From Sphingomonas naphthae (GTDB lineage Bacteria > Pseudomonadota > Alphaproteobacteria > Sphingomonadales > Sphingomonadaceae), in assembly GCF_028607085.1 (NCBI RefSeq), contig NZ_CP117411.1, forward strand, positions 1,922,001 to 1,986,000: DNA of 64,000 nt. The letters are read 5' to 3'. A model generated the notes under the pieces. That model saw nothing but the letters and a program-made list of their open reading frames with translations. It made no database searches and had not been told where the DNA came from. Shown one piece after another: positions 36,176 through 43,800 of this stretch; position 1 is the first letter of the stretch; each line of letters opens with the position of its first letter. The position numbers and the translations under genes were made by a program.

Positions 36176-37284
36176 CAGATCCACCCGATCGCGGCGAAGA
36201 ACACCGCGAACATCGCGTCGAGCACGATCACCAGGAAGATCGACTGGACCACGGCGGCGGTCGTGCGTAGGCCGACCTGCTCGGCATTGCCCTCCACCTG
36301 CATCCCCTGGAAACAGCCGGCGATCGAGATGATGAGGCCGAATACCGGCGCCTTGATGAGCGCCTGATAGACATCGGTGATCGGCACGACCTCCCGGATG
36401 CGGGTCACGAAGGTGACGGGCGGGATATCGAGCGAGAACCAGCTGAACAGCCCGCCGCCGATCAGCGCGAGGACGGCGGCGTAGAAACCGAGCAGCGGCA
36501 TCATCAGCACGCCCGCCATCACGCGCGGCAGGATCAGCGCCTCCATCGGCGAGATGCCGATGGTGCGCATCGCGTCCACCTCCTCGGCCAGACGCATCGA
36601 TCCGATCTGCGCGGCGAAGGCCGAACCGGAGCGACCGGCGACCATGATCGCCGTCATCAGCACGCCCAGCTCGCGGAAGGTGAGCCGGCCGACGAGGTTG
36701 ATGGTGAACACCTCCGCGCCGAACTGGCGCAGCTGGATCGCACCCTGCTGGGCGATGACGATGCCGATCAGGAAGCTCATCAGGCCGATGATCGGCAGCG
36801 CGTCCACGCCGACAACCTCGAACTGGCGAACGATCGAATTGCCGCGAATCCGGCGCGGGTGGCGCGCCAGATCCCACAGGGTGATGAGCGTGGCGCCGAG
36901 GAAACCGACGAGGCCGACGAGCGTGTGCCCGGCGCTGACCGTGGCGCGCCCCGCCTGTTCCAGCATCCGCACGAAGGAGGAGCTATGGTCAGGCCGCACC
37001 TTCAGCGGCTGATCGGCGGCCGCGACCTGTTCGAGCAGGCGGGCGGCGCTTTCGTCGGCGCCCTCGACCGTCGCGTCATGATCGCGGACGAGGCGGTGGA
37101 TCAGCCACGCGCCGACCGTGTCCATCCGCTCGACACCCGACAGATCGATCCGTTCCGGCGCGGATGTCAGGGCGGACAGCCGTGCCGGCAGATCGCCCAT
37201 GCCCGACAGGGTGAGCGCGCCCGACACGCGCAGCACGCTGGCGTTGCCGTCCTTGTCCTCGCTGATTGTCGCTGGCGCCACCAT
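36175..37284 (-). CDS. mlaE: MlaE-type permease with N-terminal STAS-like domain
   Basis: 369 residues. Residues 1-~100 resemble a STAS/MlaB domain (RIDLSGVERMDTVGAWLIHRLV), i.e. the MlaB partner is fused to the permease here. The rest is the MlaE permease with FEVVGVDALPIIGLMSFLIGIVIAQQGAIQLRQFGAEVFTINLVG and RELGVLMTAIMVAGRSGSAFAAQIGSM. It is the first gene of mlaE-mlaF-mlaD-lipoprotein, which keeps outer-membrane lipid asymmetry or carries phospholipid to or from the outer membrane. Divergent from the HAD gene. Confidence 0.93.
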   Translation of the reverse strand: MVAPATISEDKDGNASVLRVSGALTLSGMGDLPARLSALTSAPERIDLSGVERMDTVGAWLIHRLVRDHDATVEGADESAARLLEQVAAADQPLKVRPDHSSSFVRMLEQAGRATVSAGHTLVGLVGFLGATLITLWDLARHPRRIRGNSIVRQFEVVGVDALPIIGLMSFLIGIVIAQQGAIQLRQFGAEVFTINLVGRLTFRELGVLMTAIMVAGRSGSAFAAQIGSMRLAEEVDAMRTIGISPMEALILPRVMAGVLMMPLLGFYAAVLALIGGGLFSWFSLDIPPVTFVTRIREVVPITDVYQALIKAPVFGLIISIAGCFQGMQVEGNAEQVGLRTTAAVVQSIFLVIVLDAMFAVFFAAIGWI

Positions 37285-37353
37285 CGTTACGGACAGTGAA
37301 CCAATGATTTCGTCCCCGCAAGCATCCCCGGTGAGACGCCGTTACGGCCGATA

Positions 37354-37383
37354 TGTTCCGCGTGCGTGACAGGCCGCGGAACA
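37354..37383. promoter_or_regulatory. Palindrome TGTTCCGCG-N12-CGCGGAACA upstream of the HAD gene
   Basis: A perfect 9-bp inverted repeat in the divergent region between mlaE (start 37284) and the HAD gene (start 37403), ending 20 bases before the latter. It could be an operator or a leader hairpin. It does not match the alphaproteobacterial LexA site (GTTC-N7-GTTC). Confidence 0.55.
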
Positions 37384-37402
37384 TTGGGCTAGGCGGGCCG
37401 TC

Positions 37403-38092
37403 ATGAGCGCCCAACCCGAACTCGCCATCTACGACATGGACCGCACGATCACGCGCACGGGCACCTACACGCCTTTCCTGCTCCACGCGGCCCTGCGCCT
37501 GAAACCGTGGCGGCTGGCGTTGGCGCCGTTCGTGCTACTGCCGATGGCGCTCTACGCGGCCAAGGCGATCAGCCGGAAGCGGCTGAAGGAGATCAACCAG
37601 GCGATGTTGCTGGGCGCCGCCGTCCCCCGCGCCGATCTCGCCCGCGTGACCGAGAGCTTCGCTGATGTCATCATGAAGGCCAACACCCTGCCCGGCGCGC
37701 TGAAGCAGATCGAGGCGGATCGCGCCGCCGGCCGCCGGCTGGTGCTGGCGACGGCCTCCTACCGGCTCTACGTGGCGGCGATCGCGGCGCGGCTGGGCTT
37801 CGACGACGTGATCGCGACCAACAGCCTGACCGGCGTCGGCGACCGGATCATGGCGCGGATCGATGGCGAAAATTGCTACGGGCCGGACAAGCTCCGCATG
37901 ATCGAGGCATGGATGCACGACGAGGGCGTGGATCGCGGCGCGGTGCGGGTGCGCTTCTATTCCGACCATGCCTCCGACGCGCCGGTGCTGGAATGGGCGG
38001 ACGAGGCCTATGCGACCAACCCGAGCGCGAAACTGCGGACCCTGGCGGCGCGGCGGGGATGGCCGGTGCTGGAGTGGGGCGTGACGGTCTGA
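37403..38092 (+). CDS. HAD-superfamily phosphatase (HAD-IB, SerB-like)
   Basis: 229 residues. The catalytic DxDxT motif is IYDMDRTIT (Asp11/Asp13), motif II lies in RRLVLATASYRLY, and the late acidic motif is YSDHASDAPVLEWAD. The helical cap after motif I (ALRLKPWRLALAPFVLLPMALYAAKAIS) is hydrophobic and resembles that of HAD-IB phospholipid or serine phosphate phosphatases. The real substrate is unknown. The ATG at 37403 is used; the gene is divergent from mla and followed by repeat family A. Confidence 0.85.
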   Translation: MSAQPELAIYDMDRTITRTGTYTPFLLHAALRLKPWRLALAPFVLLPMALYAAKAISRKRLKEINQAMLLGAAVPRADLARVTESFADVIMKANTLPGALKQIEADRAAGRRLVLATASYRLYVAAIAARLGFDDVIATNSLTGVGDRIMARIDGENCYGPDKLRMIEAWMHDEGVDRGAVRVRFYSDHASDAPVLEWADEAYATNPSAKLRTLAARRGWPVLEWGVTV

Positions 38093-38097
38093 TCGAT

Positions 38098-38220
38098 CCT
38101 CTCCTGCAAGGGGAGGTGGCAGCCCGTCAGGGCTGACGGAGGGGTATCGCCCTCTCGATAGCGGGTCACCCCTCCACCATCGGCTGCGCCGCCGGCCCCC
38201 CTCCCCTTGCAGGGGAGGAT
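38098..38220. repeat. Dispersed palindromic repeat, family A, copy 2
   Basis: Same design as 18707-18827: CCTCTCCTGCAAGGGGAGG, GTGGCAGCCCGTCAGGGCTG, ACGGAGGGGTATCGCCCTCT, CGATAGCGGGTCACCCCTCC, and a closing CCCCTCCCCTTGCAGGGGAGG. It again begins a few bases after the stop of a plus-strand gene. Differences between the copies are mostly compensatory or in loops. Confidence 0.88.
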
Positions 38221-38350
38221 TTACGTCGCCCGCCCCCGCGATGTCGCGTTGGTCGATCGATCCGCCGTCTCCGTCGCGTCACGACAGACTTGGTAACGAA
38301 GCTTTGCTCCGGTAAGCCATCGTTCCGGATCGACAACAGGGATGTCCCAT

Positions 38351-39319
38351 ATGGCCGCTTTCCGTGGTGCGCTGATCGCCGCGCTCCTCCTTTCCTCGAC
38401 CGCCGCCGTGGCCGCCGAACCCAAGCTCGCCCGCGCCACCAGCGGGCAGAAGTTGCAGGAAGCGACCATGAACGACGTGCCGCGCTGCACGCGCAAGCTG
38501 GGCACGGTCTCGGTCGCCGATGGGGACGATCCCTCGGGCTGGACGCAATTCTCGCTCGCGCCGCCGTCGAAGCTGCTGAAGGTGCTGATCCAGCGATCGG
38601 GCTGCTTCAACCTCGTCGATCGCGGCACCGGGCTGAACGCGGCGCAGCGCGAGCGCGACATCGCCGGCGGCATGGGGCTGCAACGTGGCTCCAACGTGGG
38701 CGGCGGGCAGATCAAGGCGGCGGATTATGTGCTGGTCGCCGAAATCCAGGGCGCCAACGCCAATGCCAGCGGCAATGCCGTGGGCGCGGTGGCGGGCGGC
38801 CTGATCGGCGGCGCGCTGGGCGGGCTGGTCGGCGGCGTGAAGAGCCGCAAGGCCGAGGCCAACACCGTCCTGTCGCTCACCAATGTCCGCACCACCGAGA
38901 CGATCGCCACCGAGGATGGCTATGCCGCCAAGCGCGACATGAGCTTCGCGGCGGGCGGCGGCGGTTTCTGGGGCAGCGGCGCGGCCGGTGCCGTCGGCGG
39001 CGGCTATGAGAGCACCGATATCGGCAAGGTCGTCACGCTCGCCTTCATCCAGGCCTATTCCAAGATGGTGACGTCGCTCAATCTGGTGGGCGCGGGCTCC
39101 GAAGGTACGGCCGAAGCGGCGCCGAAAAAGACCTTCAGCACCATGGGTCCGGTCGTGATGCGCAAGACACCCGCCGCCACCGGCGCCACGATCCGCACCC
39201 TGCCGCCGGGCGCGATCCTGTATCCCACCGGCAAGCAGGACGGCCTGTGGTGGGAAGTCGCCGACGAGAACGACAATGTCGGCTGGGTGCTGAACACCAA
39301 GCTGGAGCCGTCGCGCTGA
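38351..39319 (+). CDS. Exported CsgG/LpoB-like protein with C-terminal SH3 domain
   Basis: 322 residues from ATG 38351; an ATG at 38342 is also in frame but AGGGAT is better spaced for the second. Signal peptide 1-~22 (ALIAALLLSSTAAVAAEP). The middle (KLLKVLIQRSGCFNLVDRGTGLNAAQRERDIA...AADYVLVAEIQG) looks like the CsgG/HfaB/LpoB fold, and a Gly-rich GAVAGGLIGGALGGLVGGVK follows. Residues ~260-322 form a bacterial SH3 domain (GPVVMRKTPAATGATIRTLPPGAILYPTGKQDGLWWEV). No lipobox cysteine is evident. Role in envelope assembly is likely; details unknown. Confidence 0.75.
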   Translation: MAAFRGALIAALLLSSTAAVAAEPKLARATSGQKLQEATMNDVPRCTRKLGTVSVADGDDPSGWTQFSLAPPSKLLKVLIQRSGCFNLVDRGTGLNAAQRERDIAGGMGLQRGSNVGGGQIKAADYVLVAEIQGANANASGNAVGAVAGGLIGGALGGLVGGVKSRKAEANTVLSLTNVRTTETIATEDGYAAKRDMSFAAGGGGFWGSGAAGAVGGGYESTDIGKVVTLAFIQAYSKMVTSLNLVGAGSEGTAEAAPKKTFSTMGPVVMRKTPAATGATIRTLPPGAILYPTGKQDGLWWEVADENDNVGWVLNTKLEPSR

Positions 39320-39338
39320 CAGTTCCAACCCCAAAACT

Positions 39339-39422
39339 CCGTTCGTCCTGAGCGAAGTCGAAGGACGTGCCCCAAGCGGTACGTCTGCCTTCCGTGCTTC
39401 GACTAGGCTCAGCACGAACGGG
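39339..39422. repeat. Dispersed palindromic repeat, family B, copy 2
   Basis: CCGTTCGTCCTGAGCGAAGT...AGGACGTGCCCCAAGCG, then CGTGCTTCGACTAGGCTCAG...ACGAACGG, matching 27615-27700 except in the centre. It lies between convergent genes (CsgG-like plus, ADH minus), where it may serve as a bidirectional stop. Confidence 0.88.
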
Positions 39423-39468
39423 TTTAGGAACGTGACAGGGGAGGCGCCGCAACGCCTCCCCCGCCCGC

Positions 39469-40485
39469 TCAAGCCGCCGTCTTCAGCGAGGCCATGTCGA
39501 TCACGAAGCGATACTTCACGTCGCTCCTCACCATCCGGTCGAACGCCGTGTCGATCTCCTGAATGGGGATGATCTCAATGTCCGAGGTCAGGCCGTGTTC
39601 GTTGCAGAAATCGAGCATCTCCTGCGTCTCGGCGATGCCGCCGATCAGCGAACCGGCGAGCTGGCGGCGGCGGAAGATGAGATTGCCGACATTGGGCGAC
39701 GGATGCGGCTCGGCGGGCACGCCCAGCAAGGTCATCGTCCCGTCGCGCTTGAGGAGCGCCATGAACGCATCCAGATCGTGCGGTGCGGCCACCGTGTTCA
39801 GGATGAAATCGAAGCTGTTGGCCTGCGCCGCCATCTGATCGGCATCGCGCGACACGACCACCTCGTGCGCCCCCAGCGCCAGCGCGTCGTCGCGCTTGCC
39901 GGGCGAGGTGGTGAACACCACGACATGCGCGCCCATCGCAGCCGCGATCTTGACGCCCATATGGCCGAGCCCGCCGAGTCCGACGACGCCCACCTTCTGC
40001 CCCGGCGCGACCTTCCAATGGCGCAGCGGCGAATAAGTCGTGATGCCGGCGCACAGCAGGGGCGCCACCGCCGCCAGATCGGCCTCCGGGTGCGTGATCT
40101 TCAGCACGAAGCCTTCGTCGACGACGATATGGTCCGAATAGCCGCCCAGCGTATGGCCGCCCGTAATCGCGTCCGCGCCATTGTAGGTGCCGACGAAACC
40201 CGTGGTTTCGCAATAATTTTCCTCGCCATCCGCGCATGATGCGCAATGGCCGCAACTGCCGACCATGCAGCCGACCCCGGCGATGTCGCCGATCTTGAAC
40301 TTGGTCACCTCGGCGCCGACCGCCGTGACCCTGCCGACGATCTCATGGCCGGGCACGCAGGGGTAGAGCGTCCCCTCCCACTCACCGCGCGCGGTGTGGA
40401 GATCGGAATGGCAAATCCTTCGCGATGATGGTCTGGTCGCAGCCAGAGCCGGCCGCGCCGCCGATATGGCGCACGACCGGGGCAT
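39469..40485 (-). CDS. Zinc-dependent alcohol dehydrogenase, probably N-terminally truncated
   Basis: MDR family, YahK/AdhA-like. From ICHSDLHTARGEWEGTLYPCVPGHEIVGRV onward everything is normal: the catalytic Cys of CHSDLH, the structural zinc cysteines in CGHCASCADGEENYC, and Rossmann motif GLGGLGHMG. Upstream of that point the roughly 40 residues that should carry the first beta-strands (ending YCGVCHSD in relatives) are missing. Instead the frame reads MPRSCAISAARPALAATRPS, which looks non-coding, and neither other frame restores it. Start at ATG 40485 is nominal. I think a deletion has fused unrelated DNA to the gene; it may be a pseudogene. Confidence 0.65.
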   Translation of the reverse strand: MPRSCAISAARPALAATRPSSRRICHSDLHTARGEWEGTLYPCVPGHEIVGRVTAVGAEVTKFKIGDIAGVGCMVGSCGHCASCADGEENYCETTGFVGTYNGADAITGGHTLGGYSDHIVVDEGFVLKITHPEADLAAVAPLLCAGITTYSPLRHWKVAPGQKVGVVGLGGLGHMGVKIAAAMGAHVVVFTTSPGKRDDALALGAHEVVVSRDADQMAAQANSFDFILNTVAAPHDLDAFMALLKRDGTMTLLGVPAEPHPSPNVGNLIFRRRQLAGSLIGGIAETQEMLDFCNEHGLTSDIEIIPIQEIDTAFDRMVRSDVKYRFVIDMASLKTAA

Positions 40486-40541
40486 TTCCAGTGGCGTAAC
40501 GAAACTTTTATCGCAGCGCAGCATCGCCTCGCCGCAGCGGA

Positions 40542-41855
40542 TCACACCGCCGCCAGCGCCTGTTCGAAATCGGCGATCAGGTCGCCGGCATCCTCGACGC
40601 CGATCGAGATGCGGACGAGATTGTCGCCGATATCGAGCGCGTCCTTGCGCGCCTGAGGTACGGACAGATGCGTCATGCCCGCCGGGTGGCTGGCCAGCGT
40701 CTCGGTGCCGCCGAGGCTGACGGCGAGTTTCGCGATACGCAGCGCGTCGAGGAAGGCGAAGGCCTCGCGCTCGCCGCCTTTCAGGTAGAGCGAGAAGGTC
40801 GATCCGGCGCCGGTGCAATGGCGGCGGTAGATGTCGGCCTGCGTGCCGCCCTCCTCCAGAAAGCCGAGATAGCCGACCCGCTCCACCTTGGGATGATCGC
40901 GCAGGAAGGCGCAGACCTTGGCGGCATTCTCGCCCGCCCGGCTCATGCGCAGTTCCAGCGTCTCGAGCGAGCGGAGCAGCATCCAGGCGGTGTTGGGATC
41001 GGTGATGGTGCCGATCGTGTTGCGCATCGTGCGGACCGGCCCGAGCAGGCTCTTCGGCCCGACCGCGGCACCCGCCACCAGATCACTATGCCCGCCGACA
41101 TATTTGGTGAGCGAATAGACCACCAGATCTGCGCCGTGCTTCAAGGGGTGCTGCCACAGCGGCCCCAGGAACGTGTTGTCGATCACGATCGGCGACGGCT
41201 CGCCCTGCCCCAGCGCGTCGCGCGCGGCGGCGACTGCCTCGACATCGACCAGCACGTTGGTCGGGTTGGCCGGGCTTTCGAGGTAGATCATCGCGATCCG
41301 TCCCTGAGCGGTGGCCTTGTCCAGCACCGCGCCGATCTCCTCGCGCGAGGCGCCGGCGGGGAAATCGAGCCACGTCACACCGAATCGGCCCAGCACACGG
41401 CCGATCAGGGTTTCCGTCGCGGCGTAAAGCGGCCCGGAATGGACGATGACGTCGCCGGGCTGGACCAGCGCCAGCATGACCGTGGCGATGGCGGACATGC
41501 CGCTGGAGAAACTGAGGGCGTCCTCCGCCTCGTCCCAGATCGCCAGGCGATGCTCCAGTATCTCCTGATCCGGCCCGTTGAAGCGCGAATAGACGAGGCC
41601 CTCGGCCCCGCCCGGCCGCTTGCCGGTGACGCCCTCGAAATGGCGTTTGCCCGCCGCCGCACTCTCGAACACGAAGGTGGAGGTGAGGAAGATCGGCGGC
41701 TTGAGCGACCCCTCCGACAGCATCGGATCATAGCCGTGGCCCATCATCTGGGTCGCGGGGCTGAGCTTGCGGCCGCCGATCTCGGTGGCGTGGCGGCGCG
41801 GGCGGCGGTTAGGGCCGGCGCCGGTCAGATCGGCTTCGGTGGGGTCGTTCGCCAT
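40542..41855 (-). CDS. Cystathionine gamma-synthase / methionine gamma-lyase family PLP enzyme
   Basis: 437 residues, trans-sulfuration enzyme family (fold type I PLP). The PLP lysine is Lys251 in VVYSLTKYVGGHSD; YSRFNGPDQEILEHRLA, SSGMSAIATVMLAL, YLESPANPTN and the C-terminal SLGGTETLASHPAGMTHL with the substrate-binding arginine region (VRISIGVED) are conserved. It acts on homoserine- or cysteine-derived thioethers; synthase and lyase cannot be separated from sequence alone. It follows the 26-residue membrane protein gene by 13 bases and is followed by the truncated ADH. Confidence 0.9.
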   Translation of the reverse strand: MANDPTEADLTGAGPNRRPRRHATEIGGRKLSPATQMMGHGYDPMLSEGSLKPPIFLTSTFVFESAAAGKRHFEGVTGKRPGGAEGLVYSRFNGPDQEILEHRLAIWDEAEDALSFSSGMSAIATVMLALVQPGDVIVHSGPLYAATETLIGRVLGRFGVTWLDFPAGASREEIGAVLDKATAQGRIAMIYLESPANPTNVLVDVEAVAAARDALGQGEPSPIVIDNTFLGPLWQHPLKHGADLVVYSLTKYVGGHSDLVAGAAVGPKSLLGPVRTMRNTIGTITDPNTAWMLLRSLETLELRMSRAGENAAKVCAFLRDHPKVERVGYLGFLEEGGTQADIYRRHCTGAGSTFSLYLKGGEREAFAFLDALRIAKLAVSLGGTETLASHPAGMTHLSVPQARKDALDIGDNLVRISIGVEDAGDLIADFEQALAAV

Positions 41856-41868
41856 CGTCTCGCTCCGG

Positions 41869-41949
41869 TCAGATGATGTGGAAGACCAGCAGCAGAATCA
41901 CGACGATGCCGGGCACGCCCAGCAGCCAGAGGATCAGTCCCTTGCCCAT
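41869..41949 (-). CDS. 26-residue membrane microprotein
   Basis: A short ORF that begins MGKGLILWLLGVPG and ends LVFHII, with one hydrophobic helix of about 20 residues after Lys3. The ATG at 41949 has a strong AGGAGAG about 8 bases upstream. The Gly-Pro-Gly in mid-helix gives a kink. It is placed 13 bases before the gamma-synthase gene, in the same direction, so they are probably co-transcribed. I believe similar tiny proteins are common in sphingomonads but their function is unknown. It is too short for standard gene callers. Confidence 0.75.
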   Translation of the reverse strand: MGKGLILWLLGVPGIVVILLLVFHII

Positions 41950-42014
41950 CTCATTCTCTCCTGATGCGATGACCGCATCGGACAGCCGAACGGGCGCGGG
42001 GCCGATCCTGTTCC

Positions 42015-42308
42015 TCAGGCTTCGGGCGTGGCTTCGGGCGCGGGCTCGGCCGCGTCGTCACCGGTGGCGGGCACGTCGCGGAAGTAAGGTTCGACCGGGC
42101 CGGAGAGCTTCATCGTCATGGCATTGCCGAAGCGATCCCGCGACTTGCCGACGGCCATGCGGACCCAGCCCTCGGAGACGCAATATTCCTCGATGTTGGT
42201 CTTTTCCTGCCCCTTGAAGCGGATGCCGACGCCGCGCTGGAGGATGTCGGCATCGAAGAAATCGCTCTTGGGGTCCATCGAAAGGCGGTCAGGGGGCGTG
42301 TCGGTCAT
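42015..42308 (-). CDS. DUF3297-family protein
   Basis: 97 residues from ATG 42308 (MTDTPPDRLSMDPKSDFFDAD). The core ILQRGVGIRFKGQEKTNIEEYCVSEGWVRMAVGKSRDRFGNAMTMKLSGPVEPYF matches the small, cytoplasmic DUF3297 family of proteobacteria; no function is established. An acidic Pro/Ala-rich tail follows (DDAAEPAPEATPEA). It is 65 bases upstream of the microprotein gene on the same strand. Confidence 0.85.
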   Translation of the reverse strand: MTDTPPDRLSMDPKSDFFDADILQRGVGIRFKGQEKTNIEEYCVSEGWVRMAVGKSRDRFGNAMTMKLSGPVEPYFRDVPATGDDAAEPAPEATPEA

Positions 42309-42458
42309 GGCGTCCTGCTTGATGTTCGGCCGGCCCGGCCGGCGGCTTGCTGCCCGCGCTGATAGCCCCCTGCCCCGGTGCGTCAACCGCGCAGGCGTGC
42401 AACCAACCGCCGCCGGCGGGGTTGAGGGCGCAGGTTCCCCGACCGAGGAGCATGAGCG

Positions 42459-42662
42459 ATGGCCGACTTCAAGAAGGGTGACAAGGTGACCTGGAAGTCG
42501 CATGGTGGCACCGCCCACGGGAAAGTCGTGCGCAAGGTGACCCGCCCGATGGACATCAAGGGCCACCATGTCGCGGCCTCGCGGGATAACCCCGAGTATC
42601 TTGTTCAGACGGAGACTGGTTCACGAGCGGCGCACAAGGCAGGGGCGCTCTCCAAGACCTGA
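42459..42662 (+). CDS. DUF2945 (HVA1/TUDOR-like) small protein
   Basis: 67 residues: FKKGDKVTWKSHGGTAHGKVVRKVTRPMDIKGHHVAASRDNPEYLVQTETGSRAAHKAGAL, the complete DUF2945 domain, which has a Tudor/SH3-like barrel. GAGGAGC lies upstream of the ATG at 42459. Related proteins occur in bacteria and fungi as stress-associated proteins; function unknown. It is followed after 94 bases by the SWIB gene. Confidence 0.88.
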   Translation: MADFKKGDKVTWKSHGGTAHGKVVRKVTRPMDIKGHHVAASRDNPEYLVQTETGSRAAHKAGALSKT

Positions 42663-42756
42663 TCGTCTGAAGGCAGACATCACCCGTCACATTTTGGTCT
42701 CGCCCGGCGACGCGAAAGCCCGTAAGTCCGCTGCCAGACCTATAAGGAGGAAGTTT

Positions 42757-43056
42757 ATGGCAAAGACCCCTGCAAAGAAGACCGGCGACGCCGCCAAGGC
42801 CAGCGATGCGCCGAAGACCGGCGGCATCCACAAGCCCGTCACGCCATCCGCCGACCTCGCCGAAATCGTCGGCGCCGCGCCCCTGCCGCGCAGCGAGATG
42901 GTCAGCAAGGTGTGGGATTATATCCGCACCAACAAGCTGCAAAACCCCGAGAACAAGCGCGAGATCATCGCCGACGCGAAGCTCAAGAAGATCTTCGAGA
43001 CCGACAAGGTGACCATGTTCGAGATGAACAAGCACCTGTCGAAGCACGTCAAGTAA
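42757..43056 (+). CDS. SWIB/MDM2-domain protein
   Basis: 99 residues from ATG 42757 with a perfect AAGGAGG 8 bases upstream. A basic Lys/Ala-rich N-terminus (AKTPAKKTGDAAKASDAPKT) precedes a full SWIB domain (LAEIVGAAPLPRSEMVSKVWDYIRTNKLQNPENKREIIADAKLKKIF...FEMNKHLSKHVK). SWIB domains occur in eukaryotic chromatin remodellers and in a subset of bacteria, where they may bind DNA or topoisomerase; the role here is unknown. A strong terminator follows. Confidence 0.92.
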   Translation: MAKTPAKKTGDAAKASDAPKTGGIHKPVTPSADLAEIVGAAPLPRSEMVSKVWDYIRTNKLQNPENKREIIADAKLKKIFETDKVTMFEMNKHLSKHVK

Positions 43057-43078
43057 GACGCGGGCGACGATCGATCGC

Positions 43079-43120
43079 AAAGGGCGGCGCGGGAAGACCT
43101 CGCGCCGCCCTTTCTGTTTG
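43079..43120 (+). terminator. Rho-independent terminator after the SWIB gene
   Basis: A perfect 13-bp stem AAAGGGCGGCGCG / CGCGCCGCCCTTT with a 9-base loop (43092-43100), followed by CTGTTTGTT. It lies 22 bases after the SWIB stop. Confidence 0.9.
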
Positions 43121-43218
43121 TTGCTGGTGGCGATGACCCGCGCCTCATTTGAGCGAGAAAGACCGCAGGGAATCCATAACCATTCCCCGCAATCCTGCAC
43201 GGGTGAAACGGTCGCGCG

Positions 43219-43800
43219 ATGCGCCTAGCCATCATCCTCGCCGCCGGCCTGTCGCGCCGCTTCGGCCGCCGCGCGAAGCTGCTCGCCCCCCTCGCCGGCC
43301 GGCCGCTTCTCGCCCACGCGATCGCCCGCGCCAAGAACGAGGCCGAGCGCGTCATCCTCGTCACCGGCGCCAACGCGGCCCATACGCGGCGCGTCGCCCG
43401 CGCCGCCGGGATCGAGACGGTCCACGCCCCCGCCTATCGCGATGGCCTCTCCGCCAGCCTGAGCGCCGCGCTCCGCCGGGTCCGACCCGTGGACCGCCAA
43501 CTCCTCCTCCTCCTCGGCGACATGCCGCTCGTCCCCTCCGCACGCCGCTGGCGGCTGCACGGGGCCGATGCGGTGCGGCCGATCGTGGACGGGCAGCCCG
43601 GCCACCCGGTGCTGATCCGCGCCGCCATCCTGCGCGGCGCGCGGCTCGGCGGCGATCGCGGCCTTGCGCCGCTGCTCGCCGGGCGGCGTATCCGCACCGT
43701 CCCCGGCGGCCCCGGCGCGCTGCTCGACCTCGATACGCCACATGCGTTTCGCACGGCGCGCGGATCGTGGAGGCGGCTCGCGGCGTTGGCGCGGGCATGA
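43219..43800 (+). CDS. MobA-like NTP transferase (molybdenum cofactor cytidylyltransferase type)
   Basis: 193 residues. N-terminal nucleotide-binding loop LAIILAAGLSRRFGRRAKLLAPLAGRPLLAHAI and the acidic site LLLLGDMPLV are typical of MobA/MocA-type nucleotidyltransferases, which add GMP or CMP to molybdopterin, or of YgfJ-like relatives. The C-terminus ends GALLDLDTPHAFRTAR, also typical. No other molybdenum genes are nearby, so the cofactor is uncertain. Its stop overlaps the next start (ATGA at 43797). Confidence 0.85.
   Translation: MRLAIILAAGLSRRFGRRAKLLAPLAGRPLLAHAIARAKNEAERVILVTGANAAHTRRVARAAGIETVHAPAYRDGLSASLSAALRRVRPVDRQLLLLLGDMPLVPSARRWRLHGADAVRPIVDGQPGHPVLIRAAILRGARLGGDRGLAPLLAGRRIRTVPGGPGALLDLDTPHAFRTARGSWRRLAALARA

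Noticed and set aside
37354-37383. LexA (SOS) box
   Set aside because: The dyad TGTTCCGCG/CGCGGAACA lacks the direct repeat GTTC-N7-GTTC used by alphaproteobacterial LexA.
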